Shown here piece after piece: positions 24,837 to 33,985 of a DNA stretch of 64,000 nt; position 1 is the first letter of the stretch, and every line of letters starts with the position of its first letter. The DNA is from Cupriavidus sp. P-10 (GTDB lineage: Bacteria; Pseudomonadota; Gammaproteobacteria; Burkholderiales; Burkholderiaceae): contig NZ_AP025172.1 in the NCBI RefSeq assembly GCF_003402535.2, positions 1,426,001 through 1,490,000 of the forward strand, given 5' to 3'. The notes under the pieces are model-generated. The model searched no databases and was not told where the DNA came from. It worked only from the letters and a program-made list of their open reading frames with translations. The position numbers were made by a program, and so were the translations under genes.

Positions 24837-26853
24837 GTTGTTCCGTACTTGGCCATCAAACATCAGCAGTGGCCGAGCCACGCCAATGCTCATGGCTGCC
24901 ATCCTGGCCGCCGCACTAGGCCTGACGCCGCGCACGCCGCAGGCCCAGGTGACAGATCCACTGGCGGGTCTGCGTTCGCTCAAGACCGTTACGGTTCCGG
25001 GTCCGCCTGCTGAAGTCCTGGACGAGTTCGTCAAGGACAAGGCGGCCGCCATCCAGCTCGGAAAGGCGCTGTTCTGGGACATGAAGGTGGGCAGCGACAA
25101 CAAGACCTCTTGCGCAAGCTGCCACTTCCATGCCGGTGTCGACAACCGCATCACGAACCAGCTCTCTCCAGGTTCAGGGCTGCCAGGCACCGATAGAACC
25201 TTCCAGCTGGGGCGGCCAAACTACACCTTCAAGCCGGAAGACTTTGGCTTTACCAAGCATGTGGACGTGAACCAGCCACAGCCGCAACTCTCGAACGTCA
25301 ACGAGGTTTCCGGCTCGCAGGGGGTGTTCACGGCCAATTTCGTTGAATTTGGCACAGGCAGCACGGGCGATGCCTGCGCCAATATTTCCGATGACATCTT
25401 CCACGGCGGCACGGGGTTCAACATCAACGGCATCAACACGCGGCAGGTGACCGGACGCAATACCCCCTCTGTCATCAATGCGGTATTCAATTTCCGCAAC
25501 TTCTGGGATGGGCGCGCCAACAACGTCTACAACGGCGGCGACCCGTTTGGCATGCGCAATCAGGAAGCCCTGGTATGGAAGAATGACAGCGGCGTGCTCA
25601 GGCAAGTCCAGTTGGCCATTCCGGGCGCCTCCCTGGCGTCGCAAAGCGACGGGCCTCCGCTGAGCTCGGTCGAGATGAGTTGCAATGGACGGTCATTCAT
25701 GAAACTCGGCAAGAAGCTGCTTGGGCAGCGGCCGTTGGCCGGCCAGGTCATCGCTGCCGACGACAGCGTACTTGGTCCCCTGGTGGTACTACGCAACAAG
25801 GATCAGGTACCGACCTACTCCGAGATGATCAAGAAGGCATTCCGCTCCCAGTACTGGAACTCACCGACGTTGTTGAGGATGTCGGCCGCGGATGAGGCGA
25901 AATTTGCTTCGATGGATTTGTTGCCCCGCCAGGTCAAGCGCAGCACCGGGAAATTCGAAGTCAGCCAGATGGAAGCCAACTTCGCGCTCTTCTTCGGGCT
26001 CGCCGTTCATCTTTACGAATCGACCCTGATTGCCAACGACACGCCGGTCGACCGTTACCTCGATGGCCAGACCACAGCCCTGAATGAGCAGCAGTTGCGT
26101 GGCGCCAGGGTCTTCACCGGCTCCGGACGCTGCAGCCGCTGTCACTCGGGCGCTGAACTGACCGCCGCCTCATTCTCCAGCGTGATCGCGCAACGGCTCA
26201 GGCGGATGCCGATGGGTGACGGGCTCGAAGCTGTGTATGACAACGGCTTCTATAACATCGGCGTGCAACCGACCACGGAGGATCTTGGCGTAGGCGGCCT
26301 CGATCCGTTCGGCAATCCGTTGTCCGAAACGCGGATGGCGCAGCAGGGCAAGACCCTCCTGCTGGGCAACGGCTTCGATCCCACCAAGGAAACGGCAGTG
26401 GGAACTGAGCAGCGGGTGGCGGTTGACGGTGCCTTCAAGACACCAAGCCTGCGCAACCCGGAATTTACCGGCCCCTATTTCCATAACGGCGGCAAATCGA
26501 CCCTGATGCAGGTGGTCGACTTTTATAATCGTGGTGGCGATTTCGCGGACGTCAACCGGGCTAACCTGGACCGGGGCATTGGGCCGCTGGGCCTGAGCGA
26601 ATCGGACAAGCAAGACCTGGTGGCTTTCATGCTTGCCCTGAGCGATGACCGCGTTCGCTATCGCAAAGCGCCGTTCGACCATCCCTCGCTGTGCTTCCCC
26701 CAAGGGCATAAGGTCAGCAGTTCCGGGGCCTTGCTGCAGGACGGAAGTACCGGGAACGGCGTGGACAACACGGAATGCATCGGCGCAGTCGGCGCTGGCG
26801 GCGCGAGCAGCGGCCTCAAACCGTTCCTCAACCTTGATCCGTTCCAACGTTGA
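24832..26853 (+). CDS. Exported di-heme cytochrome c peroxidase/MauG-like protein
   Basis: About 670 residues with two covalent haem sites, CASCH (about residue 101) and CSRCH (about 435), and C-terminal FKTPSLRNPEFTGPYFHNGG, the signature of the CCP/MauG superfamily. A hydrophobic stretch (MLMAAILAAALGLTP...AQA) looks like a signal peptide. The start is uncertain: the ATG at 24832 lies inside an IS-end repeat with no clear ribosome site, and 24886 is an alternative. It is much longer than bacterial CCPs and similar in size to the rubber oxygenase RoxA, which has the same fold, so an oxygenase role is possible. It stands alone. Confidence 0.78.
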   Translation: MWLFRTWPSNISSGRATPMLMAAILAAALGLTPRTPQAQVTDPLAGLRSLKTVTVPGPPAEVLDEFVKDKAAAIQLGKALFWDMKVGSDNKTSCASCHFHAGVDNRITNQLSPGSGLPGTDRTFQLGRPNYTFKPEDFGFTKHVDVNQPQPQLSNVNEVSGSQGVFTANFVEFGTGSTGDACANISDDIFHGGTGFNINGINTRQVTGRNTPSVINAVFNFRNFWDGRANNVYNGGDPFGMRNQEALVWKNDSGVLRQVQLAIPGASLASQSDGPPLSSVEMSCNGRSFMKLGKKLLGQRPLAGQVIAADDSVLGPLVVLRNKDQVPTYSEMIKKAFRSQYWNSPTLLRMSAADEAKFASMDLLPRQVKRSTGKFEVSQMEANFALFFGLAVHLYESTLIANDTPVDRYLDGQTTALNEQQLRGARVFTGSGRCSRCHSGAELTAASFSSVIAQRLRRMPMGDGLEAVYDNGFYNIGVQPTTEDLGVGGLDPFGNPLSETRMAQQGKTLLLGNGFDPTKETAVGTEQRVAVDGAFKTPSLRNPEFTGPYFHNGGKSTLMQVVDFYNRGGDFADVNRANLDRGIGPLGLSESDKQDLVAFMLALSDDRVRYRKAPFDHPSLCFPQGHKVSSSGALLQDGSTGNGVDNTECIGAVGAGGASSGLKPFLNLDPFQR

Positions 26854-27344
26854 TGGTTAGGTTAGCGACGATTCACGCAGTTGGGTTAGTTATCTCCCTA
26901 TTGCCCCTGATGCGGGCAACCAACTGCAGATTTTGGTCGCCATGATGCGTTGACCACCGTCACAGTAGGCATAAAGACCCTTGAGTCTCGGAGGAGTGGG
27001 GTGCAGGGAGCCTCGTACCGGCGGCCGCATCGCCGTGGCGCATTTGGCACGAAATGAGTGCGGCGACGCAGCCCCATCCCCTCATTGCCCTTCCCGCCGC
27101 ACGCCGCGACAGCGTGAGGTATGGCACACATATTGCGAGAAGAACACACAGGCCAATGGCGGCCTTTAACCAAACAGGCAAGTCGCGATGACGCGCTCCG
27201 AAAGGGGCGACCGGGGCAATGGCGCCCTGAAGCGAGGTGACAGCGAACCGGGAACGCGGTTTTGCGGGCCTCTGCTTCGGGGCGTTTTTTGTCGCCGGTC
27301 AACCCGAATGCACGCCCGTTCCGACACCCTCTGCGAGGCAACGC
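26854..27344. other. Gene-free stretch of about 490 bp
   Basis: I see no reading frame with family resemblance on either strand, and no strong hairpin. It should contain the promoter of the PilJ-domain pair. The sequence around 26940-27000 is moderately AT-rich. Confidence 0.4.
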
Positions 27345-28025
27345 ATGAATGCCCCCTCTACTCAGTTACCGCAGGCCGAAGTGTCCGCCGAGACCATTGG
27401 CGCGTTGATTAACCTTTCTGGACGGCAGCGCATGTTGTCGCAACGGATCGTGCTCCAGATGCTGCTCGCCTCGCGAGGGGATCGAACCGCCCGAGAAAGC
27501 GCTCGCCGGTGCCTGTCGACGTTCGAATCCGCGCATGCGGATCTCGTGACCGGCAATGAGCGTTTGCCGGGCGCTTTCTCCGTAGCCTTGCAACAACTCT
27601 ACTTCGGCAAGTCGCGTGCCGATGCACGGATCCGTGAATTCATCGATCAGGCCCGGATTGCAATCGACGCGCCACCGGCCGACACCTCCGCGCGAGCATC
27701 ATCCCTCGATGCGCTCGTGGCGCAGGCCACGCCCATACTGGACCTGCTGCAGACCGTCACACAGGCCTACCAGGAGGAAATGCATAGTTGCGAAATGGCC
27801 GTACGCAAACGCCAGGCCGACCTCGTGGAGCACCTCAGCAGTATTTCGATGCAAGCGAACATCGTCGCAATGAATGCGCGCGTTTCCGCGGCGCGGGCGG
27901 GAGAGTACGGCCGGGAGTTCTCCGTGATCACGCAGGTGCTTGCGGACATCATCAAGGAAATGGATCAACTGGTCCGCCACCTCGTCGGCTCAAACAATGC
28001 GTCCAAGGGCTCACCCAGACATTGA
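27345..28025 (+). CDS. PilJ N-domain/chemoreceptor-like cytoplasmic protein
   Basis: A 226-residue protein. An N-terminal PilJ-type domain (NLSGRQRMLSQRIVLQMLL at about residue 23) is followed by a C-terminal helical hairpin with ANIVAMNARVSAARAGEYGREFSVI (shown here in two overlapping parts), which copies the methyl-accepting signalling tip of chemoreceptors. There is no membrane helix between the parts. The ATG at 27345 follows GAGG. The next gene starts one base after its stop. It may signal to a chemotaxis or pili system, but no CheA/CheW is nearby. Confidence 0.7.
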   Translation: MNAPSTQLPQAEVSAETIGALINLSGRQRMLSQRIVLQMLLASRGDRTARESARRCLSTFESAHADLVTGNERLPGAFSVALQQLYFGKSRADARIREFIDQARIAIDAPPADTSARASSLDALVAQATPILDLLQTVTQAYQEEMHSCEMAVRKRQADLVEHLSSISMQANIVAMNARVSAARAGEYGREFSVITQVLADIIKEMDQLVRHLVGSNNASKGSPRH

Positions 28026-28026
28026 A

Positions 28027-28833
28027 ATGGAGACGACCTTGAAACGTTACCTCACGTCCTGCTGCTTGATGCTCTGCTGCGTCCTGGGGCTGGCTTCGGC
28101 CGGAACCGCGTTCGCCGAAACGCTGACCATCCACTCGGCGATCAACAAGGCGGGCCGCCAGCGCATGCTGTCTCAGCGCATGGCCAAGGCATATTGCCAA
28201 GTCGGCCTTGGTATCGAGGTAGAACGTTCGAAGAGAATCCTCGAGGAGTCTGTGGCGCTCTTCGACAGGCAACTCGCGGATCTAAAATCGTTCGCGCCGA
28301 CGTCGGAAATCAGGGAAACCTATGACAGTCTCGGGCAAACGTGGATCGTCTACAAGCAGTTGCTAACCGGCAGGGAACCGAATCCCGAGAACGCGAAGAA
28401 GATCGCAACGGCCAGCGAGGACGTACTGAAGCTTGCGCAGCAAGGAACCGTACAACTCGAAAAGCATTCTGGCACCGCAGCGGGCAAACTGATCAACGTT
28501 GCCGGCCGACAGCGCATGCTTTCGCAGAGAATCGCCAAAGCCAGCATGTTCCGCGCCTGGGGTATCACCTCCCCGCAAATGGCCCGGGAACTGGACAGTG
28601 CAGCCAGAGAGTTCGCGGCCGCGCAGGAACTTCTCACCGTAGCGCGGCAGAACACGCCGGCCATCCGTAGTGAGCTGCAGCTTGCCGGCTCTCAGTGGCT
28701 CTTCTTTGAAGAGGCGCTCAACCAGACCGGAGTCAGTCGCGCGGAGCAGTTGAGAAACATTGCCACGACCAGCGAGCGGATTCTTCAGGTCATGGATGAC
28801 GTCACTGGGATGTACGAGGCAATGGCCAGATAA
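28027..28833 (+). CDS. Secreted protein with two PilJ-type domains
   Basis: A 268-residue protein with a signal peptide (KRYLTSCCLMLCCVLGLASAGTAFA split across about residues 5-30). Two PilJ repeats follow, each with the motif GRQRMLSQRM/I AKA (about residues 43 and 163). This domain is the ligand-sensing part of type IV pili/nitrate receptors. It lacks a transmembrane output domain, so it is probably a free periplasmic binder. No separate ribosome site is visible and its ATG is one base past the upstream stop, so translation is likely coupled to the PilJ/chemoreceptor-like protein. Confidence 0.78.
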   Translation: METTLKRYLTSCCLMLCCVLGLASAGTAFAETLTIHSAINKAGRQRMLSQRMAKAYCQVGLGIEVERSKRILEESVALFDRQLADLKSFAPTSEIRETYDSLGQTWIVYKQLLTGREPNPENAKKIATASEDVLKLAQQGTVQLEKHSGTAAGKLINVAGRQRMLSQRIAKASMFRAWGITSPQMARELDSAAREFAAAQELLTVARQNTPAIRSELQLAGSQWLFFEEALNQTGVSRAEQLRNIATTSERILQVMDDVTGMYEAMAR

Positions 28834-29102
28834 CGGGAACCATCAACACCATCCGTTGCAGTTCCGGGTCCCCGCATTGGAGCTCTTGCGCGGCGTTTAA
28901 TCGCGCTGTCATTTCCGCGCATTCGCTCCGGTTCGCTGTCGTCACGCGGCAGTGGCCCTCTCGTGCTGACTCCGCGGATTGTGGGATTTGACGCTTGGCT
29001 ATTAATTGCATTTTATTCGCGGGGCGAAGATCGTGCCCACTCACCCCCCGGTCAATGTCCACATCGTCACCAACAATCACGGGGGCGTGACCACCGGGGC
29101 TG

Positions 29103-30107
29103 CTACTGCGGCGGGATCTTTGCCACCGTCACCAGCCGCTTCCAGCGCTGGATCTCGTTTTTCTGGAATTGCCGCATCTCGGCCGGTGACGACAGGATCA
29201 GCTCGGCCGACAAGCGCGTGTAGTAGTCGCGCACGTCGGGTGCATTTCCAGCCTGCGCGAACAGATCCTGCAGCCGCTTCACCACCGCCGGCGGAGTCTT
29301 TGCCGAGACCGCCGCGGCCACCCAGTTGTAAGGCAGGAAATCCGGCAGGCCGGCTTCGACGATAGAGGGTACGCCCGGCAGTAGCGGCGAGCGCCGCGGC
29401 GCGGTGAAGGCCAGCGCGCGGACCTTGCCGCCGCGGACTAGTTCGATGGCGCCGGAGGCATCCACCACCGCGAAGTCGACGTTGGCCGCCATCACCCCGT
29501 TGATGGCGTCGCCGGCGCCCTTGTACGGCACGGCGGTGGCCTTGGTGCGGGCCAGCTCGTTGAGCCACTCGGAGTAGATGGTGTAGGAGATCGAGCCAGA
29601 GCCGTAGTTGAGCGCGCCGGGTCGCTTACGGGCGTCTTCCAGCAGCTCAGTCAGGGTGCGGTAGGGGGAGTTGGCCGGCACGATGATCACGCAGGGCCCG
29701 CGCGACAGCAGCGTGATTGGCGCGAAGTCCGTCAACGGGTCATACGGCAGCTTGCGGAAGATGGCGGCGTTGGTCGACAGCGTGGAATTGCTGCCGATAA
29801 AGACCGTATAGCCGTCAGGCGGCGCGTTCAGCGCGGTCCGCACGCCGATAAAGCCGTTTCCGCCGGGCTTGTTCTCGACTACCACGCCCTGGCCGGTCAG
29901 CTCGCCGATCCTCTTGGCGAACATGCGCGCGGTGGTATCGGTGCCGCTGCCGGAAGGGAAGGGTACGATGAACCGTATCGGATGGGCGGGAAAAGCGTCG
30001 GCAGATTCGGCGGCGGGCGTCGCCAGCGGCGAGGCCGCGCCGATGGCCCCCAGCGCGCCCGCGGCCAATCCAAGGAAGCGGCGGCGGGAACGGAAAGCTT
30101 GTTGCAT
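29103..30107 (-). CDS. Tripartite tricarboxylate transporter (Bug-family) substrate receptor
   Basis: A 334-residue Bug/TctC-type periplasmic receptor. A Tat-like RRRFLG plus hydrophobic segment makes the signal. Mature features: HPIRFIVPFPSGSGTDTTAR and VVENKPGGNGFIG, and the internal APITLLSRGPCVIIVPANSP. AGGAGACA precedes the ATG at 30107. No TctA/TctB membrane genes are nearby, which is normal for Bug proteins in Burkholderiales. It may serve the acid-degrading operon to its right, 420 bp away and read in the same direction. Confidence 0.9.
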   Translation of the reverse strand: MQQAFRSRRRFLGLAAGALGAIGAASPLATPAAESADAFPAHPIRFIVPFPSGSGTDTTARMFAKRIGELTGQGVVVENKPGGNGFIGVRTALNAPPDGYTVFIGSNSTLSTNAAIFRKLPYDPLTDFAPITLLSRGPCVIIVPANSPYRTLTELLEDARKRPGALNYGSGSISYTIYSEWLNELARTKATAVPYKGAGDAINGVMAANVDFAVVDASGAIELVRGGKVRALAFTAPRRSPLLPGVPSIVEAGLPDFLPYNWVAAAVSAKTPPAVVKRLQDLFAQAGNAPDVRDYYTRLSAELILSSPAEMRQFQKNEIQRWKRLVTVAKIPPQ

Positions 30108-30363
30108 GATTGTCTCCTGAAAATGAAAAGCCCGGCGTGTTCCCGCCGGTGCAAAGGATCAACGAGGACTTAACGGCGCGTTATGTGGAGTGACGTGTCG
30201 TGGTCAAGTTATTTCGGACAAGCAGATAGGTTCTTTCACTGTCGATTTCGCCTCGCGGGCGGTGGGCGACAGATACCCAAGGGTTGAGTGCAAGCGCAAG
30301 GGTCGCGAGGCCGATGGCCGTCCACGTTTTCCCTTGGGGTAGTACGGCTCGATCGCCTCTCCC

Positions 30364-30486
30364 CTAGTGAGTACGCAGGTCGGAAAGGAATTTCTGCGCT
30401 CGCTCGCTGGTAGGCTTCGAGAAAAACTCGTCCGGTACTCGGACCTCGACCAAACTCCCCTGATCCATGAACCACACCCGGTCGCA
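30364..30486 (-). pseudogene. C-terminal fragment of an amino-acid ABC transporter ATPase (GlnQ-like)
   Basis: About 40 codons ending at the stop 30364-30366 read DRVWFMDQGSLVE...VPDEFFSKPTSERAQKFLSDL, the closing segment of GlnQ/HisP-type ATPases. Upstream the similarity ends abruptly near the amidohydrolase gene. Walker motifs are absent, so it is a dead tail left by a deletion. The sequence between it and the Bug receptor (30108-30363) holds nothing I can identify. Confidence 0.7.
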
Positions 30487-30526
30487 ACCTGACGCGGGAC
30501 TTCGATGGCGAAAAGGTAACGAGGTC

Positions 30527-31408
30527 TCAGCTTGCATCATACTGATCGAACAAGCACGCCGGATTCATTGCCAGCACGCGATGCATCACTTCCGAGTCGT
30601 TGTCGAACCAGCGTGCGAAAGCATTGAGGAGCAGGCCAGCATCCACCGGCTTCTTTATACCTACATGTGGCCAGTCCGTTCCCCAAATCATCTGCCCCGG
30701 CGCATCACCATAGAAGACGCGGGCGCGTTCAATGACACGACTATCCATAAGGTCGTCCGACAAGCGATAGCCGATCAACTTGACCCATGCTCCTCGCTCA
30801 ACGAGCAATTTTCGGATAACCAGGGTTGTCGGATGATTTATTCCGAACTCTGGGGGCAAGCCACCCATATGATCGATGACGATTTTGCACGGCAAAGCTT
30901 CTAGTACAGGCAGCAATTCTGGCCATTGTGCTGGACCGGGAAGTATTTCCGCATGCCAACCGAACTCGGCAATGCGAGGCGCAAGCGCGACCATCGCTTG
31001 CGTTCCTACGGTGCCACCGAGACCATTGGTGATAAAGCGCATCCCGCGCACGCCGATACCATGCAAGCGCTCGATTTCCGCGTCATCAATCGACTGACCC
31101 GCAACTACCACACCGCGCAAGGTGCCGGGTTCATCAGTAAGTGCCTCGATCACGCCAGTGTTATCTGTGCCAAAGACGCTCGCCTGAATAACAGCGCCTC
31201 GTTGAAGGCCTAGCGCTGCCCTCATCTTTCTATGCTTCTCCGGTGGAGCCGGTGCAGGGACATAGCTAGCGTCAGAGACGATTGCCCAGTTCCCGCGCGG
31301 CGTCACGTGTGAATGGCAATCCCATGCCTCACCCGGCACGACGAAAGTGGGCGTCGTATAGGACTCGGGCGGCGGCAGACTTTCCTGTTCCACGATGGTC
31401 ATACTCAA
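30527..31408 (-). CDS. TIM-barrel amidohydrolase, 2-pyrone-4,6-dicarboxylate lactonase (LigI)-like
   Basis: A 293-residue amidohydrolase-2 family protein. The metal-site start is AWDCHSHV (about residue 29), and other active-site segments are KIVIDHMGG and IWGTDWPH. This set resembles LigI-type lactonases and 4-sulfomuconolactonase-like enzymes. It is the last gene of a leftward operon with a 2-hydroxyacid dehydrogenase, CoA ligase and acyl-CoA dehydrogenase, so it may open a lactone or cyclic acid. The DNA has visibly lower GC than the flanks. Confidence 0.82.
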   Translation of the reverse strand: MSMTIVEQESLPPPESYTTPTFVVPGEAWDCHSHVTPRGNWAIVSDASYVPAPAPPEKHRKMRAALGLQRGAVIQASVFGTDNTGVIEALTDEPGTLRGVVVAGQSIDDAEIERLHGIGVRGMRFITNGLGGTVGTQAMVALAPRIAEFGWHAEILPGPAQWPELLPVLEALPCKIVIDHMGGLPPEFGINHPTTLVIRKLLVERGAWVKLIGYRLSDDLMDSRVIERARVFYGDAPGQMIWGTDWPHVGIKKPVDAGLLLNAFARWFDNDSEVMHRVLAMNPACLFDQYDAS

Positions 31409-31433
31409 ATCTCGTACCGTTAGATTGGCGCGC

Positions 31434-32441
31434 TCAAGCGCGCAGGCAAATGTCGAAGAGTGCGTCGCCAGACATAAATCGCTTTACGTTGGCAACAATA
31501 GCGCTGATTCGACGAGCTTCGAGTTCCTCCGTCCAGCCCGCCGCATGTGGAGTCATGACGACGTTGTCGAGGTCAGCGAATGGCCGCGTCGCCGGTGGGC
31601 AAATCTTCTCGCCCGCCTCCGGATAGCGGTACCAGGTGTCGACCACAGCGCCGCGGATTCGCTTCTCACGCAATGCCTCATATAGCGCATCTTCGTCAAC
31701 AACAGATCCTCGCGCGATATTGATCAGGACTGCGTCTGCTTTCATGCACGCCAGTTGTGCGGCACCGATCAATTCTTGCGTCTCTGGCCCTCCGGGTACG
31801 GACAAAAGAACATAGTCACTCTGCGCCAGCAGATCGTCGAGGCTATCGGTCCCCTTGTACCACTCGATACTGGGATCGATTCCCGGGTTGCGGCTGACAG
31901 CAATGACTCGCATTCTGAAAGCCTTGCTTAACTCCGCTACACGGTGGCCAATACGGCCGTACCCCACCAGCCCGATAGTGCGCCCCTGAAGTTCATGATG
32001 TTTGCGGCCGAGCACCGAGGCACCTCCCCACCCCCAGCGATCTGCGCGCAACTCGCTGTCCATCTCCAGTAGGGGTATGGCTGACTGCAGCATCGCGAGC
32101 ATCACGTACTCCGCAATTGGGTCGATGCCGACATTCGTGTTGCAGACCACTGATCCCGCAGGCAACCACGCCCGATCGAGCCAATCCATTCCAGAAAATG
32201 GCACCAGTATCAGCTTGAGTTTCTCGGCATTTCGGAGCGTTCGCTTCACCAGCGTTCGTTTCCCGTGGAGTACCCACTCAGCCGACGCGACAATCACTTC
32301 AGCTTCCCTTGCGATTTCCACCATCCGCTCAGCCCCTTCGGATGGCAACCAGAGGTCTACAGCGCTCTCCTCGCCTATGGCATGTTTCACCGGGCCAAGA
32401 AAAACTTTCCCATACTCCCCTGTCAATACCACGCGTAACAT
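31434..32441 (-). CDS. NAD-dependent D-2-hydroxyacid dehydrogenase
   Basis: A 335-residue D-isomer-specific 2-hydroxyacid dehydrogenase. NAD motif GLVGYGRIGHRVAE (about residue 152), catalytic Arg in NIARGSVVDE and catalytic His in TPHAAGWTEE are all present. AAAGGAAG precedes the ATG. It interconverts a 2-keto acid and D-2-hydroxy acid; substrate unknown. It is 25 bp before the amidohydrolase in the low-GC operon. Confidence 0.88.
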   Translation of the reverse strand: MLRVVLTGEYGKVFLGPVKHAIGEESAVDLWLPSEGAERMVEIAREAEVIVASAEWVLHGKRTLVKRTLRNAEKLKLILVPFSGMDWLDRAWLPAGSVVCNTNVGIDPIAEYVMLAMLQSAIPLLEMDSELRADRWGWGGASVLGRKHHELQGRTIGLVGYGRIGHRVAELSKAFRMRVIAVSRNPGIDPSIEWYKGTDSLDDLLAQSDYVLLSVPGGPETQELIGAAQLACMKADAVLINIARGSVVDEDALYEALREKRIRGAVVDTWYRYPEAGEKICPPATRPFADLDNVVMTPHAAGWTEELEARRISAIVANVKRFMSGDALFDICLRA

Positions 32442-32497
32442 TGGCGGCTTCCTTTCGTTTCACATCTCAAGAGATCGCTCGATTGACGTTCGGTCTT

Positions 32498-33985
32498 TCA
32501 AAGCTCAACTTCACTGATTCGCGGTTGGTCATTGAGCAATCGCCGTTGTACCTTACCGACTCCGGTGTCCAGAGGAAGCTTCTCAATTTGAATGAGCCGC
32601 GTGGGATGCATATATTTCGGCAGATCAAATAGCGCCGCATGCACTTCGGACTCGACGACATGATGCGCGGTCGTGTAGAGCACGACCTCATGCCCACGCG
32701 CCGGGGAATCTGTCCGCCAAAGTACGAACTCGCCGAGAGACGAGACCCGCTTCAACCGCTCCTCAACAAATCCGATCGGGACATACTCGCCATTAACGCG
32801 AATTGAATCACTCATTCGCTCAATAAAGATGAGATTTCCACACGAGTCCTGACGCCCACGATCTCCGGTCATGAACCATCCTTCGGCGTCGGTCTGAGCC
32901 TGTATCTCTCCATCTCGTAGATACCCTGAGAACAAGGTCTGATGATGCAACCCACGCACCCAGATTTCGCCGTCGTCGGCTATGCGATATTCGACGTCTG
33001 AGCGGGGCTGGCCTGCCACGCTAGACGGACCTTCCGGCGGAAATTCGGCGTCGTCCGGACGTACGATGCGCGTATGACAAAGGCCACCAGCCTCCGTTGA
33101 CCCATACCCCGTCACACCGATCGGAATATCAAATTTTTCAAGAAAAGCTGGCACGCACCCGAAGGCTACTCTGATCTGGTGACCTTGCGCTTCTGCTCTC
33201 GTCGTTTTGGCCATCAACAGATTTGCCGGCGGCTGATGCAATATCATCGCGGTAATGTGGTGCGCCTTGGCCAGCGACCAGAAATCTTGCGCCTGGAAGC
33301 GATCCATCGAAAGCAACGACGCTCGCGCCGTGAGCGAACCCACCACGCCATACCCCATCGGATTGATGTGGAACATCGGCAACGGCGAGAGGACCCGGTC
33401 GTAATGTGAGAGTCCATGCGAATCGGCAATAAAGCGGCCCAACCGAATGAAATAGCCATGACTGAGCGCGCAGAACTTCGGCAGTCCAGTCGTTCCCGAT
33501 GTATGGATATAAGCCGCTACGTCGGCGGGGTCTGCGCAGCGTCCATCGCTATCGGACACCAGGACGACGCCGGAGCGGAGCGGCCTTTGCACGGAGACTT
33601 CACCTTGCCATGCTCCGGTCAAATCCAACTGTGCTTCAGTCCTGTCAACCAACCCTCCTGGACTGCGGCCCAGCCAGAAGATGGCACGCGCGCCCAGATT
33701 GTCGAGCATCGCGCGAAGCAATTCATCGGGATATGACGGGTTAATCAATGCCGTCTGCAGCCCCACGAACTGGGCTGCCATCCACGTAACAAGGTACCCC
33801 GCGCTATTTGGACCGACGAAAGCTACGAGGTCTCCTCGCCGGAAGCCGGCATCGCGAAGCTGAGCCGCGACTGTTCGAGCCCGCTCAACAAATCGATGCA
33901 ACGAGTCGTTCTGTGAAAAGGTACCGAAGGATGCGTCGGGACGATCGAGGGCTGCGACCTCGATCAGCTCAGTCAGATTGTTCAT
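32498..33985 (-). CDS. AMP-forming acyl-CoA synthetase/ligase
   Basis: A 495-residue ANL-superfamily ligase. The P-loop is HTSGTTGLPK (about residue 150), the A5-type motif is GYGSTEAGG, the Asp motif is FMTGDRG, and the C-terminal catalytic Lys is in GVGKVQRRLL. The ATG at 33985 overlaps the acyl-CoA dehydrogenase stop by 4 bp. It should activate a carboxylic acid to the CoA ester for the adjacent dehydrogenase. The acid is unknown. Confidence 0.87.
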   Translation of the reverse strand: MNNLTELIEVAALDRPDASFGTFSQNDSLHRFVERARTVAAQLRDAGFRRGDLVAFVGPNSAGYLVTWMAAQFVGLQTALINPSYPDELLRAMLDNLGARAIFWLGRSPGGLVDRTEAQLDLTGAWQGEVSVQRPLRSGVVLVSDSDGRCADPADVAAYIHTSGTTGLPKFCALSHGYFIRLGRFIADSHGLSHYDRVLSPLPMFHINPMGYGVVGSLTARASLLSMDRFQAQDFWSLAKAHHITAMILHQPPANLLMAKTTRAEAQGHQIRVAFGCVPAFLEKFDIPIGVTGYGSTEAGGLCHTRIVRPDDAEFPPEGPSSVAGQPRSDVEYRIADDGEIWVRGLHHQTLFSGYLRDGEIQAQTDAEGWFMTGDRGRQDSCGNLIFIERMSDSIRVNGEYVPIGFVEERLKRVSSLGEFVLWRTDSPARGHEVVLYTTAHHVVESEVHAALFDLPKYMHPTRLIQIEKLPLDTGVGKVQRRLLNDQPRISEVEL

